A DNA stretch of 64,000 nucleotides. Origin: Streptomyces barringtoniae. Its GTDB lineage: Bacteria; Actinomycetota; Actinomycetes; Streptomycetales; Streptomycetaceae. The notes under the pieces are model-generated. The model was given only the letters and a program-made list of their open reading frames with translations. It was not told the DNA's origin and ran no database searches. The stretch covers positions 124,001 to 188,000 of the forward strand of contig NZ_JAJHNP010000008.1 of assembly GCF_020819595.1 (NCBI RefSeq), given 5' to 3'. Shown here piece by piece: positions 17,083-26,274 of the stretch (the stretch's first letter is position 1; each line of letters starts with the position of its first letter). Position numbers and translations under genes: made by a program.

Positions 17083-17922
17083 GTGCTCTTTGGAATGGTG
17101 TGCGCCCTTGGCGCGGCGGTCTGCTTCGGCACCGCGACGGTGTTGCAGGCGGTGGCCGCGCGTGCGGTCGGTACGGACGGCGGGGGTGAGGCGGCACTGC
17201 TGCTGCGGGCGCTGCGGCAGTGGCGGTACCTGGCCGGGCTCGCGCTGGACGGGCTCGGCTTCCTGTTCCAGATCGCGGCACTGCGCTCGCTTCCGATCTA
17301 CGCGGTCAGCGCGGCGCTGGCCTCGAGCCTGGCGGTGACCGCGGTGGTCGCGGCGCGGCTGCTGCGGGTGCGGCTGAGCGGCACGGAGTGGGGCGCGGTG
17401 GGCGTGGTGTGCGCAGGCCTCGCGATGCTGGGGCTGGCGTCCGGTCCGGAGGGGAACCAGGACGGTTCGGACACGTTGCGGTACGTGATGCTCGCGGTCG
17501 CGGTCGGCATGCTGCTGCTCGCGTTCGCGGGCGGGCGGCTGTCCGGCACGAGCCGGGCGCTCGTGCTCGGGCTGGGAGCCGGCTTCGGGTTCGGGGTGGT
17601 GGAGGTGTCGGTCCGGCTGGTCGACAGCCTGGCACCGCTGGATCTCCTGACCAACCCGGCGGCCTATGCGCTGCTGATCGGAGGAGGCGCGGCGTTCATG
17701 CTGCTCACCTCGGCCCTGCAACGGGGCTCGGTGACCACCGCCACCGCCGGCTTGGTGATCGGCGAGACCATCGGTCCGGCGGCCGTGGGCGTGGTGTGGC
17801 TGGGCGACCGTACGAAGGAGGGGCTCGCCTGGCTGGCGGTGCTGGGATTCCTGGTGGCCGTGGTGGGGGCGTTGGCGCTGGCCCGGTTCGGGGAGGCGCC
17901 GACGGTGGCCGAGGAGGCCTGA
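17083..17922 (+). CDS. DMT superfamily (EamA-like) transporter
   Basis: This 279-aa membrane protein has about nine to ten hydrophobic helices in two similar halves, as in EamA/DMT exporters: CALGAAVCFGTATVLQAVAAR at the N-terminus, and TTATAGLVIGETIGPAAVGVVW plus LAVLGFLVAVVGALALARF at the end. The substrate cannot be deduced. GTG 17083 sits 6 bases after TAGAGT, which looks like a -10 box, suggesting a leaderless message. It is divergent from the small lipoprotein gene and converges on the MocR regulator. Confidence 0.82.
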   Translation: MLFGMVCALGAAVCFGTATVLQAVAARAVGTDGGGEAALLLRALRQWRYLAGLALDGLGFLFQIAALRSLPIYAVSAALASSLAVTAVVAARLLRVRLSGTEWGAVGVVCAGLAMLGLASGPEGNQDGSDTLRYVMLAVAVGMLLLAFAGGRLSGTSRALVLGLGAGFGFGVVEVSVRLVDSLAPLDLLTNPAAYALLIGGGAAFMLLTSALQRGSVTTATAGLVIGETIGPAAVGVVWLGDRTKEGLAWLAVLGFLVAVVGALALARFGEAPTVAEEA

Positions 17923-17937
17923 GGCCGCCCCGGTGTC

Positions 17938-19359
17938 CTACGGCAACACCCTGCACAGCGCGTCCAACGCCCCCGCCCATGCGCTGTCCGGCGGCGTCGC
18001 GTAGCCCACCACCAGCGCGTCCAGCGGCTCGGCGACGGCCTCCGGGTGGCGGTGGAAGGCGAGGCCGTGCAGGGCCAGGCCCTGCCAGCTCGCGGCCTGG
18101 ACCACCGACTGTTCCATGCCCGCCGGCAGGCGCAGTACCGCGTGCAGGCCCGCGGCGACGCCGGTGACCGTCACCTCGGGGGCGCCGGCGGAGACGGCGG
18201 CGGCGAGGGCGTCACGGCGGCGCCGGTAGCGCAGTCGGGAGGAGCGGACGTGACGGTCGTACGCGCCGGAGGTGATGAACTCGGCGAGGGTGAACTGTTC
18301 GAGCACCCCGACGGTGTCGATGCCGCCCTTGGCCGAGGCCGCCTCCTCCGCCAGGGACGCCGGCAGGACCATCCAGCCCAGCCGCAGTCCGGGGGCCAGT
18401 GACTTGCTGGCGGTGCCGAAGTAGATCACGCGGTCGGGGTCGAGGCCCTGCAGGGCGCCGACGGGCTGGCGGTCGTAGCGGAACTCGCCGTCGTAGTCGT
18501 CCTCCAGGATCAGCCCGCCGGTGCGCCGTGCCCAGTCCACGACGGCGGCCCGCCGGTCGGGGTGCAGGGGCGTGCCCATGGGGAACTGGTGGGCGGGGGT
18601 CAGCAGGACCGCGCCCTGCCCGCCCAACGCCCCTGTGTCGGTGCCGAGTTCGTCGTACGGGAGGGGCGGTGTGGTCAGTCCGGACCGCTGCAGCAGGCTC
18701 CAGTACGCGTCGAGGCCGTACGACTCGACCGCCACCGTCCGCACCCCGCGCGCCCGCAGCAGAGTGCCGGTCAGGCGCAGCGCGTGTGCGAAACCGGAGG
18801 TGATCAGCACCCGCTCCGGGTCGGTGCGGACACCGCGTACCCGGGCGAGATAGCCGGCGAGGGCGGTGCGCAGTTCGGGGCGGCCGCGCGGGTCGCCGTA
18901 GCCGAGGGCGTGGTACGGGGCGGTGGCGAGGGCGCGGCGGGCGGCCCTGAGCCATGCGGCGCGCGGGAAGGCGGCGAGGTCGGGGATGCCGGGGACGAGG
19001 CTGTACGTCGGACGGGCCGGTTCCCCACGGCGGGGGGCCGCTCCCCGGCCGGGCGTCCCGGTCGCCGCGGTACCGGACGGCGGGACGGCCGCGGCCCCTT
19101 CCGCCACCCGCGTGCCCGAGCCCTGCCGGGCGGTGAGCCAGCCCTCCGCCACCAGGTCGGCGTAGGCCTCGGCGACGGTGTTGCGGGCGATGCCGAGGTC
19201 GGCGGCGAGGGTGCGGGAGGAGGGCAGCCGGGTGCCGGGGGCGAGGCGGCCGGTGCGGACGGCCTCGCGCAGGGCGTCGGTCAGGCCCCGGCGCAGGCCG
19301 CCGGAGCCGGCCGGTTCCAGGTGCAGGTCGACGCCCAGAGTGGCCCAGGATTCCACCAT
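17938..19359 (-). CDS. MocR/PdxR family PLP-dependent transcriptional regulator
   Basis: This 473-aa protein has an N-terminal GntR-type winged helix (ALREAVRTGRLAPGTRLPSS, then AYADLVAEGWLTARQGSGT) joined by an Ala/Pro/Gly linker to a class I aminotransferase-like domain. That domain has EDDYDGEFRYDR and the PLP-lysine segment FGTASKSLAPGLRLGWM. Such regulators sense PLP or amino compounds and control vitamin B6 or neighbouring genes. The start at ATG 19359 puts the winged helix at its normal place. It is divergent from the AhpD-like gene, 47 bases away, which is a plausible target. Confidence 0.9.
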   Translation of the reverse strand: MVESWATLGVDLHLEPAGSGGLRRGLTDALREAVRTGRLAPGTRLPSSRTLAADLGIARNTVAEAYADLVAEGWLTARQGSGTRVAEGAAAVPPSGTAATGTPGRGAAPRRGEPARPTYSLVPGIPDLAAFPRAAWLRAARRALATAPYHALGYGDPRGRPELRTALAGYLARVRGVRTDPERVLITSGFAHALRLTGTLLRARGVRTVAVESYGLDAYWSLLQRSGLTTPPLPYDELGTDTGALGGQGAVLLTPAHQFPMGTPLHPDRRAAVVDWARRTGGLILEDDYDGEFRYDRQPVGALQGLDPDRVIYFGTASKSLAPGLRLGWMVLPASLAEEAASAKGGIDTVGVLEQFTLAEFITSGAYDRHVRSSRLRYRRRRDALAAAVSAGAPEVTVTGVAAGLHAVLRLPAGMEQSVVQAASWQGLALHGLAFHRHPEAVAEPLDALVVGYATPPDSAWAGALDALCRVLP

Positions 19360-19406
19360 GGAAATGGACCATACTCCTGGGCTGCCTCGCTCATAGGGTC
19401 GAAGGC
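19360..19406. promoter_or_regulatory. Divergent promoter region between MocR and AhpD-like genes
   Basis: The 47-base gap contains ATGGACCATA just outside the mocR start codon and TCATAGG near the AhpD-like start. MocR regulators usually bind repeats in such short divergent gaps, so an operator here is plausible, but this is inference from position. Confidence 0.4.
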
Positions 19407-19907
19407 GTGAGTACTGCAGAGGAAACCGTCGAGTACGCCACCGAGCAGGCCCCGCGACTTGCCTGGGCCAAGCACGCCCCCGAGGTGTACAAGGCGATGG
19501 TCCGGCTGGACACCGCCGCCAAGCAGGGGCTGGACGCCCAGCTGTACGAGCTGGTGAAGATCCGCGCCTCACAGCTCAACCACTGCGCCTTCTGCCTCGA
19601 CATGCACACCAAGGACGCGCTCGTGGCCGGTGAGAGCGTGCAGCGGATCGTGCAGCTCAGCGCCTGGGAGGAGTCGAGGCACTTCTACACGGAGAAGGAA
19701 CTGGCGGCGATCGAGCTGACCGAGGCGATCACCGTCCTGACCGACGGATTCGTGCCGGACGAGGTGTACGAGAAGGCGGCCACGCACTTCGAGGAGGCCG
19801 AGCTGGCCCAGCTGATCGCCGCGATCACGGTGATCAACGCCTGGAACCGGTTCGGTGTGACCACCCGGATGACCCCGGGCCACTACCAGCCGGCGCAGCA
19901 CCAGTGA
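19407..19907 (+). CDS. AhpD-like carboxymuconolactone decarboxylase family protein
   Basis: This 166-aa protein has the AhpD core: LYELVKIRASQLNHCAFCLD with the CxxC pair and a following His (DMH), then YTEKELAAIELTEAIT. AhpD-like proteins are thiol peroxidase partners or peroxidases. It starts with GTG at 19407. It is divergent from the MocR regulator and is followed, 77 bases later, by the PEP-mutase-like gene on the same strand. Confidence 0.88.
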   Translation: MSTAEETVEYATEQAPRLAWAKHAPEVYKAMVRLDTAAKQGLDAQLYELVKIRASQLNHCAFCLDMHTKDALVAGESVQRIVQLSAWEESRHFYTEKELAAIELTEAITVLTDGFVPDEVYEKAATHFEEAELAQLIAAITVINAWNRFGVTTRMTPGHYQPAQHQ

Positions 19908-19984
19908 GTCGCGGCGGTCACTGTGCCGACGTCCTGGAACCGACTGACGGTCGGCCGCCGTGTTCCACCGGGGGGTTACCAGCC

Positions 19985-20722
19985 ATGAGCAAGATCGGCA
20001 CGAGCAAGGTCGAGAAGTTCCGCGCGCTGCATCTGCGGCGTGCCCAGGGTGATCCGCTGGTCCTACCCGGCCCCTGGGACGCGGCCAGTGCGCGGGTGTT
20101 CGAGGAGGCGGGGTTCCCGGCGCTGGCCACGCCGAGCGCCGGGGTGGCCGCCGCGCTCGGGTACGCGGACGGGGGCACCCCGGCCGACGAGATGTTCGCC
20201 GCGGTCACCCGGATCGCGAGGGCGGTGGACGTGCCGGTGTCGGCGGACATCGAGTGCGGGTACGGGCTCGCGCCGAAGGAGATCGTGGAGCGGCTGCTGG
20301 AGGCCGGCGCCGTCGGCTGCAACCTCGAGGACTCCGACGGGGGTGTCCTCAAGGACCCGCAGGAGCAGGCCGAGTTCCTCGCCGAGGTCCGCTCGGCCGC
20401 CGCCGACCGGCTGTTCGTCAACGCCCGCGTGGACGTCTTCGTCCACGGCGACAGGGATCCCGAGCGGGCCATCGAGCGGGCCGCTCTGTACGTGGCGGCG
20501 GGCGCGGACTGCATCTATCCGATCCTCGCCCCCGTCGGCGTACTACCGCTGCTGCGGTCCGGCATCCAGGGCCCGCTGAACGCGCTGGCCCGCCTGGACG
20601 CGGACGGCCCCTCGTCCGCCGAACTCGGCGAACTCGGGGCCACCCGCATCACGTTCGGCCCGGGACTGCAGCGGCGGGCCACCGCGGCGGTCCAGGACCT
20701 CGCCGACGCCCTCAGGGGATAA
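19985..20722 (+). CDS. Isocitrate lyase/phosphoenolpyruvate mutase family protein
   Basis: This 245-aa protein has the PEP mutase/isocitrate lyase TIM-barrel signature. VLPGPWDAASARVFEEAGF is at the N-terminus, then PVSADIECGYG, GCNLEDSDGG with the metal-binding acids, and FVNARVDVF. The family includes methylisocitrate lyase-like and carboxyphosphonoenolpyruvate-type enzymes that make or break C-C bonds next to carboxylates; no close subgroup is evident by eye. ATG 19985 is chosen over 19904, which adds an unrelated Cys-rich leader overlapping the preceding stop. Confidence 0.85.
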   Translation: MSKIGTSKVEKFRALHLRRAQGDPLVLPGPWDAASARVFEEAGFPALATPSAGVAAALGYADGGTPADEMFAAVTRIARAVDVPVSADIECGYGLAPKEIVERLLEAGAVGCNLEDSDGGVLKDPQEQAEFLAEVRSAAADRLFVNARVDVFVHGDRDPERAIERAALYVAAGADCIYPILAPVGVLPLLRSGIQGPLNALARLDADGPSSAELGELGATRITFGPGLQRRATAAVQDLADALRG

Positions 20723-20727
20723 CGGCG

Positions 20728-21681
20728 TCAGGACAGCCACTTCCTCCACACGTCGGGGTGGCTGTCCGCCCACTTCTTCGCCGCGTCCTGGGGCGAGAGC
20801 TTCTGGTCGGCGATCATCAGGGAGACCTCGTTCTGGTCCTCGGTCGTCCAGCTGAACTTCTTCAGGAAGGCCGCCGCCTTGCCGCCCGACGCGGCGAAGC
20901 CGGCGTTGAGGTACTTCTGCAGCGGGGTGTGCGGATAGGCACAGGCGACCTTCGCGGCGTCCGCGTCGCAGCCGTCCTTGTACGGCGGCAGCTTCACCTC
21001 CGTCATGGGGACCTTCTTGAACAGCCACTGGGGGGCGTACCAGTACGTCAGGAAGGGCTTGTGCTGCTTGGCGAACTGTTTCATCTGGGTGATCTGGGCG
21101 GCCTCGGACCCGGCGAAGACGACCTGGTAGTTCAGCTTCAGGTTGTTCACCAGCGCCTTGTCGTTGGTGACGTACGACGGGGAGCCGTCCATCAGCTGGC
21201 CCTTGCCGCCGCTCTCCGCGGTGCGGAAGAGGGAGGCGTACTTGTTGAGGTTTCTCCAGTCGGTGATGTCCGGGTGCTGCTTGGCGAGGTAGGTGGGGAC
21301 GTACCAGCCGATGTGGCCGGTCACGCCGAGGCCGCCGCCGCGCGCGATCGTCTTCTTGTCCTCGACGTACCGTTTCTCCTGGTCCGGGTGCCCCCAGTCC
21401 TCCAGGATGGCGTCGACACGGCCCTGGCTGAGCGCGTCCCAGGCGGGCACCTCGTCGACCTGGACGGTGTCGACGCGGTAGCCCAGCTTGTGCTCCAGGA
21501 TGTACTGGGCGACGGCGACGTTGGACTGGGCGCCCACCCAGGACTGCACGGACAGGGTGACGGTCTTCGAGCCCCGGGCGTTCGCGAACGGGCTGGCCTG
21601 CTTGGTCATGTCGGCGGCGCCGCAGCCGGTCACCGTCAGCAGCAGCAGTGAGCCCACCGCGAGTGTCGTACGTGCGCGCAT
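20728..21681 (-). CDS. Glycine betaine/choline ABC transporter substrate-binding lipoprotein
   Basis: This 317-aa solute-binding protein of the OpuAC type has a signal peptide ending in the lipobox LTVTGCG, so it is a lipoprotein. The mature part has SVQSWVGAQSNVAVAQYILE, ILEDWGHPDQEKRY and TYWYAPQWLFKKVPMTEV; the aromatic residues resemble the betaine-binding aromatic cage. It is the last gene of the minus-strand betaine operon, one base after the permease stop. Confidence 0.9.
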   Translation of the reverse strand: MRARTTLAVGSLLLLTVTGCGAADMTKQASPFANARGSKTVTLSVQSWVGAQSNVAVAQYILEHKLGYRVDTVQVDEVPAWDALSQGRVDAILEDWGHPDQEKRYVEDKKTIARGGGLGVTGHIGWYVPTYLAKQHPDITDWRNLNKYASLFRTAESGGKGQLMDGSPSYVTNDKALVNNLKLNYQVVFAGSEAAQITQMKQFAKQHKPFLTYWYAPQWLFKKVPMTEVKLPPYKDGCDADAAKVACAYPHTPLQKYLNAGFAASGGKAAAFLKKFSWTTEDQNEVSLMIADQKLSPQDAAKKWADSHPDVWRKWLS

Positions 21682-21682
21682 G

Positions 21683-23608
21683 TCAGGCTCCCTTCGTCGC
21701 GCGTCGCTCGGTCGGCTGGGTCACCCGGTCGAGCATCAGGCCCAGGCAGACGATCGCCCCACCGGCCACCAGACCGGTCGCCAGGTCGCCCTGGGCGAGA
21801 CCGAAGGCCACGTTGTAGCCGAGGGCGCCGCCGCCGACCAGGCCGCCGATGATGACGACGGCGAGGACCAGGACCACGCCCTGGTTGACGGCGAGCAGCA
21901 ACGACCGCTTGGCGAGCGGGAGTTGGACCTGCCACAGCTGCTGCCGGCCGGTCGCGCCGAGCGAGCGCGCCGACTCCAGCGCGGCCGGGTCGACCTGGCG
22001 CAGGCCCTGGGCGGTGATCCGGACGACGGCGGGCAGCGCGTAGACGACGGCCGCGGCGACGGCGGGGGCGCGGCCGACGCCGAACAGGGCGACGACCGGG
22101 ATCAGGTACACGAACTGCGGCATGGTCTGGAAGACGTCCAGGACCGGGCGCAGCGCGCGTTCGACGCGGTCGCTGCGCGCGGCGGCGATGCCGGTCGCGA
22201 AGCCGAGGACGAGCGTCACGGCTACGGCGGCGAGCACCTGGGAGAGCGTGTCGAGGGCCGGGTCCCAGACACCGAGCACACCGATCGCGGCCATGGCGAG
22301 GACGGCGGTCAGGGCGGTGCGCCAGGTGCCGATCGTCCAGGCCAGCGCGGCGACGATCAGCAGCACCGACCACCAGGGCAGCCACTGCAGGCCGCCGCGG
22401 ACGGGGTCCAGGATCCAGGTGGTGAAGTGGCCCGCCCAGTCGGCCGTACCGCCGATGACCGGGACGCCGGAGTAGAGGTGGTTGGTCATCCAGTCGACGG
22501 CGCGGTTGACCGGTTCGGCGATGTTCAGGGTCCAGCCGGAGGGCCAGTCGAGGCGGCCGAGGAGCCGGGCGGCCAGGGCGACCGCCACGGTGACGGCCAG
22601 GGCGTAGGCCCGGCCGATGGTCTTCGGGCGCGAGGTGCCGTCGCCTGCCGCTCCGGTCACGCGGTCGAGGACGATCGCGAGCAGCACGATCGGGATGCCG
22701 GCGGCGAGTGCCTGGCCGACGTCGACCGAGGCGAGTGCCTGGTAGACGCGGTCGCCGAGGCCGCCGGCGCCGATGACCGAGGCGATGACGGCCATGGACA
22801 GCGCCATCATGATCGTCTGGTTGAGGCCGAGGAGGAGTTCTCCCCGGGCCAGCGGGATACGGGCGGTCAGCAGCCGCTGGCGGCGGGTCGCGCCGAGCGA
22901 CTCCACGGCCTCCAGGACCTCGGGGTCGGCGCCGCGCAGGCCGAGCGCGGTGAGGCGGGCCATCGGCGGGGCGGCGTACACGACGGTGGCGAGCACGGCC
23001 GCGGGGACGCCGATGCCGAAGACCAGGACGACGGGGAGGAGGTAGGCGAAGGCCGGGAGCACCTGCATGGTGTCCAGGACCGGACGCAGGGCGCGGTCCA
23101 GGCGGTCGGACAGGCCGGCGGCGAGGCCGAGGAGCGCGCCGACGACCACGGAGGCGAGGACCGCGACGACCATCAGCGCGAGGGTCTGCATGGTCGGCAC
23201 CCACATGCCGAGGGCGCCGCAGGCCAGGAAGGCGATCGCGGTGCCGGCGGCGAGGCGCGGGCCGGCGACGCGCCAGGCGAGCAGGGCGCCGAACGCCGTG
23301 ACGCCGGTCCAGCCCGCGGCGAGCAGGGTGAGGTAGACGGCTCGCACGGAGAGCACGACCGCGTTGCTGATGTAGCCGAAGAAGTAGAGGAACAGGGGGT
23401 GGCTGTCGCGGTTGTCGATCACCCAGTTGCTGGCGCCGGTGAGGGGCTTGTCCAGGCTGACGGTCAGGTCGTGGGGCCAGGATCCGCCGTGGAGCAGCGG
23501 CAGGAGTACGGCGGTGACGAGCGCGAGGAGGAGCAGCTTGGCCGCGGTTCTGCTCTTGAGGAGGCGGGGGATGTTCGTCCGGGAGGCCGGGACGGTCAGC
23601 GTTGCCAT
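21683..23608 (-). CDS. Betaine/choline ABC transporter permease, tandem fused
   Basis: This 641-aa membrane protein contains two complete binding-protein-dependent permease domains in one chain. Each half has the EAA-type loop: DPEVLEAVESLGATRRQRL in the first and DPAALESARSLGATGRQQLWQ in the second. Each also has ALRPVLDTMQVLPAFAYLLP or ALRPVLDVFQTMPQFVYLIP, and the C-terminal DRVT segment. OpuAB-type permeases normally have one such domain and act as homodimers; here one chain can form the pore. ATG 23608 overlaps the ATPase stop by one base. Confidence 0.9.
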   Translation of the reverse strand: MATLTVPASRTNIPRLLKSRTAAKLLLLALVTAVLLPLLHGGSWPHDLTVSLDKPLTGASNWVIDNRDSHPLFLYFFGYISNAVVLSVRAVYLTLLAAGWTGVTAFGALLAWRVAGPRLAAGTAIAFLACGALGMWVPTMQTLALMVVAVLASVVVGALLGLAAGLSDRLDRALRPVLDTMQVLPAFAYLLPVVLVFGIGVPAAVLATVVYAAPPMARLTALGLRGADPEVLEAVESLGATRRQRLLTARIPLARGELLLGLNQTIMMALSMAVIASVIGAGGLGDRVYQALASVDVGQALAAGIPIVLLAIVLDRVTGAAGDGTSRPKTIGRAYALAVTVAVALAARLLGRLDWPSGWTLNIAEPVNRAVDWMTNHLYSGVPVIGGTADWAGHFTTWILDPVRGGLQWLPWWSVLLIVAALAWTIGTWRTALTAVLAMAAIGVLGVWDPALDTLSQVLAAVAVTLVLGFATGIAAARSDRVERALRPVLDVFQTMPQFVYLIPVVALFGVGRAPAVAAAVVYALPAVVRITAQGLRQVDPAALESARSLGATGRQQLWQVQLPLAKRSLLLAVNQGVVLVLAVVIIGGLVGGGALGYNVAFGLAQGDLATGLVAGGAIVCLGLMLDRVTQPTERRATKGA

Positions 23609-24708
23609 CAGACGGCCTCCGGGCTGGTCCGGGGGCCGGGTACGCCCACGTCCACGCCGGCCACGACGTCCAGCAGCAGCTCGTGGTCCACGGTCCCGAC
23701 GCAGGTGCCGTCCTCCACCACGCACGCCGCTGCGCCGGTCTCGGCCACGGTCCTGATCGCGTCCACGACCACCGCGTCCGGGGCCAGCGCGCCCGGGTGC
23801 TCCGGGCCGCCGCAGGCGCCCGGCTTCATGGCCGTTCGCACCGTCATCACCTGCTCGCGCGGCACGTCCCGGACGAACTCGCGGACGTAGTCGTCGGCCG
23901 GGGAGCCCACGATCTCCTCGGGGCTGCCCAGCTGGACGACCTTGCCGTCGCGCATCAGGGCGATGCGGTCGCCCAGCTTGAGGGCCTCGGCGAGGTCGTG
24001 GGTGATGAAGACCATCGTGCGGCCCTCCTCGCGGTGCAGGCGGGCCACCTCGTCCTGCATGTCGCGCCGGATGAGCGGGTCGAGGGCGCTGAACGGCTCG
24101 TCGAACAGCAGCACCTCGGGGTCGACTGCCAGCGCCCGTGCGAGCCCCACGCGCTGGCGCTGGCCGCCGGAGAGCTGGGCGGGGCGGCGGTGTTCCATGC
24201 CTTCGAGGCCGACCTTGGCGACGACCTCGGCGGCCCGCTCGCGCCGCTCGGCCTTGCCCACGCCCTGGATCTCCAGGCCGTACGCCACGTTGTCCAGGAC
24301 GGTGCGGTGCGGGAGCAGGCCGAAGTGCTGGAAGACCATGGCGGCCCGGTGCCGGCGCAGGTCGCGCAGGCGGGTCTTGTCCATCGCGCGGACGTCCTCG
24401 CCGTCGATGGAGATCGTGCCCGCCGTCGGTTCGATCAGGCGGGTGAGGCAGCGGACCAGGGTGGACTTGCCGGAGCCCGACAGGCCCATGACCACGAAGA
24501 CCTCGCCCTTGCGGACGTCGAAGGAGACGTCGCGGACGGCGGCCGTACAGCCCGTGCGGGCGCGCAGGTCGGCGGGTTCGAGGGCGGCCAGCTCGGGGTC
24601 GTCGGGTATCCGCCGCGGCTTGGGGCCGAAGACCTTCCACAGGCCGGAGACCGAGAAGACGGGGGTGTCGTTGGTGGGCGGCTTGCGGGTGGGGACGGTG
24701 AGGGTCAT
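23608..24708 (-). CDS. Glycine betaine/choline ABC transporter ATP-binding protein
   Basis: This 366-aa ATPase of the OpuAA/ProV type has Walker A GLSGSGKST, signature LSGGQRQRVGLARAL, Walker B VLLFDEPFSALD and the H-loop FITHDLAEAL. A C-terminal CBS-like region follows (VVDAIRTVAETGAAACVVEDGTC), which in OpuA senses ionic strength. Near the N-terminus FGPKPRRI precedes the P-loop, as in ProV. The start overlaps the upstream oxidoreductase stop by four bases, so translation is probably coupled. Confidence 0.93.
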   Translation of the reverse strand: MTLTVPTRKPPTNDTPVFSVSGLWKVFGPKPRRIPDDPELAALEPADLRARTGCTAAVRDVSFDVRKGEVFVVMGLSGSGKSTLVRCLTRLIEPTAGTISIDGEDVRAMDKTRLRDLRRHRAAMVFQHFGLLPHRTVLDNVAYGLEIQGVGKAERRERAAEVVAKVGLEGMEHRRPAQLSGGQRQRVGLARALAVDPEVLLFDEPFSALDPLIRRDMQDEVARLHREEGRTMVFITHDLAEALKLGDRIALMRDGKVVQLGSPEEIVGSPADDYVREFVRDVPREQVMTVRTAMKPGACGGPEHPGALAPDAVVVDAIRTVAETGAAACVVEDGTCVGTVDHELLLDVVAGVDVGVPGPRTSPEAV

Positions 24709-26237
24709 CGGGCGTCACCTCCGATAAGGTCGACGGCCTTCTCCCCGACCATGAGCACCCCGATCATCGGGTTGACGGCGGTCATGGTCGGGAAGACGGA
24801 TGCGTCGGCGATGCGGATGCCGTCGAGGCCGCGGATTCTCAGCTCCGGGTCCACTACGGCGAGTTCGTCGTCGGCGGCGCCCATCTTGCAGGTGCCGGCC
24901 GGGTGGTAGACGGTGTGCGCGACCTTGCGGGCGTACTCGCTGAGTTCGGCGTCGTCCCGGATCTCGGGGCCGGGGCACACCTCGCGCTTGAGCCAGCCCG
25001 CCAGCGGCTCGGTCCTGGCGATCTCACGGGCGATGCGGATGCCGTCGACCAGGGTCCGGGCGTCGTAGTCGTCCTCGTCGGTGAAGTAGCGGAAGTCGAG
25101 GGCGGGCTTGACGGACGGGTCGGCGCTGGTGAGGTAGAGGCGGCCGCGGCTCTTCGGCTTGGGGATGTTCGGGGTCATCGAGACGCCGTACGAGGGGCGT
25201 TCGTACCCGAGCCGTTCCGGGTTGTCCGTGAACGGGACCTGGTAGAAGTGGAACATCAGGTCCGGGCCCGCGTGTCCGGGGTCGCGGCGCACGAACAGGC
25301 CCGCGTCGGAGTCCATCGCCGAGTTCTCCGGGATCGGGCCGTGGGTCTCCCAGACGATGACCGACTCGGGGTGGTCCAGCAGGTTCTCGCCGACGCCGGG
25401 CAGGTCGTGGACGACCGGGATGCCCAGCTCTTCGAGGTCCTGGCGGGGCCCGATGCCCGAGTGCAGCAGCAGGCGGGGCGAATCCACGGCGCCGGCGCAC
25501 AGCACGACCTCGCTCCGGGCCCGGACCAGCAGTTCCTCGCCGTCCTTGGTGCGCACGTGGACGCCCTCGGCGCGGGTGCCGTTCAGCTCGAGCTCGTACG
25601 CCCAGGTCTCCAGCAGGACGGTGAGGTTGGGGCGCTCGTCCATCACCGGGTGCAGGTAGGCCACCGAGGCCGAGGAGCGCTTGTTGTTCTCGGGGTGGTA
25701 GGCGAGGTCGAAGAAGCCGGCGCCCTCGGTGAACGGCTTCCTGTTGAAGCCCTCGACGCGGGGAACGCCGAGCGCGGCCCGGGCGGCGTCGACGAAGTCG
25801 CGGGCGATGGCGTTCCGGTCCTTCTCGTCGACGGAGACGATGTTGTTCTTCAGGCGGGCGAAGTAGGCCTCCATGGGGACGGCGCCCCAGCCCTTGGCGC
25901 CGGCCTCCTCCCACTCGTCCCAGTCGGACGGCAGCGGTTTGAAGGAGATGAGGGTGTTGTGGGAGGAGCAGCCGCCGAGGACGCGGGCGCGGCTGTGCCG
26001 GATGTGGGAGTTGCCGCGTGGCTGCTCCACCGTCGGGTAGTCGTAGTCGAGGTCGCCGCCGAGCAGGCCCATCCAGCGGCGCAGGGTGAGGACGTCGTCG
26101 CGGCCGACGTCGCTCGGGCCGCCCTCGATGACGGCGACGGTGACGTCCGGGTTCTCGGTGAGGCGGGAGGCGATGACGGAGCCTGCGGTGCCGCCGCCGA
26201 TGACGACGTAGTCGTAGACGTGGGGGGTCTCGGGCAT
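24705..26237 (-). CDS. GMC family oxidoreductase, probable choline dehydrogenase (BetA-like)
   Basis: This 510-aa flavoprotein has the FAD-binding motif YVVIGGGTAGSVIASRL, the GMC signature-type segments GGCSSHNTLISFKP and LLHSGIGPRQDLEELGI, and the catalytic-His region VYHPAGTCKMG with C-terminal FPTMTAVNPM. GMC enzymes oxidise alcohols; choline to betaine aldehyde is inferred from its neighbours, a betaine-aldehyde-type dehydrogenase and an OpuA-type transporter. It lies 37 bases after the aldehyde dehydrogenase gene. Confidence 0.87.
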   Translation of the reverse strand: MPETPHVYDYVVIGGGTAGSVIASRLTENPDVTVAVIEGGPSDVGRDDVLTLRRWMGLLGGDLDYDYPTVEQPRGNSHIRHSRARVLGGCSSHNTLISFKPLPSDWDEWEEAGAKGWGAVPMEAYFARLKNNIVSVDEKDRNAIARDFVDAARAALGVPRVEGFNRKPFTEGAGFFDLAYHPENNKRSSASVAYLHPVMDERPNLTVLLETWAYELELNGTRAEGVHVRTKDGEELLVRARSEVVLCAGAVDSPRLLLHSGIGPRQDLEELGIPVVHDLPGVGENLLDHPESVIVWETHGPIPENSAMDSDAGLFVRRDPGHAGPDLMFHFYQVPFTDNPERLGYERPSYGVSMTPNIPKPKSRGRLYLTSADPSVKPALDFRYFTDEDDYDARTLVDGIRIAREIARTEPLAGWLKREVCPGPEIRDDAELSEYARKVAHTVYHPAGTCKMGAADDELAVVDPELRIRGLDGIRIADASVFPTMTAVNPMIGVLMVGEKAVDLIGGDAR

Positions 26238-26274
26238 GGGGGTACTACTCCAGGGGTGCGGAAAAGGCAGGGGC

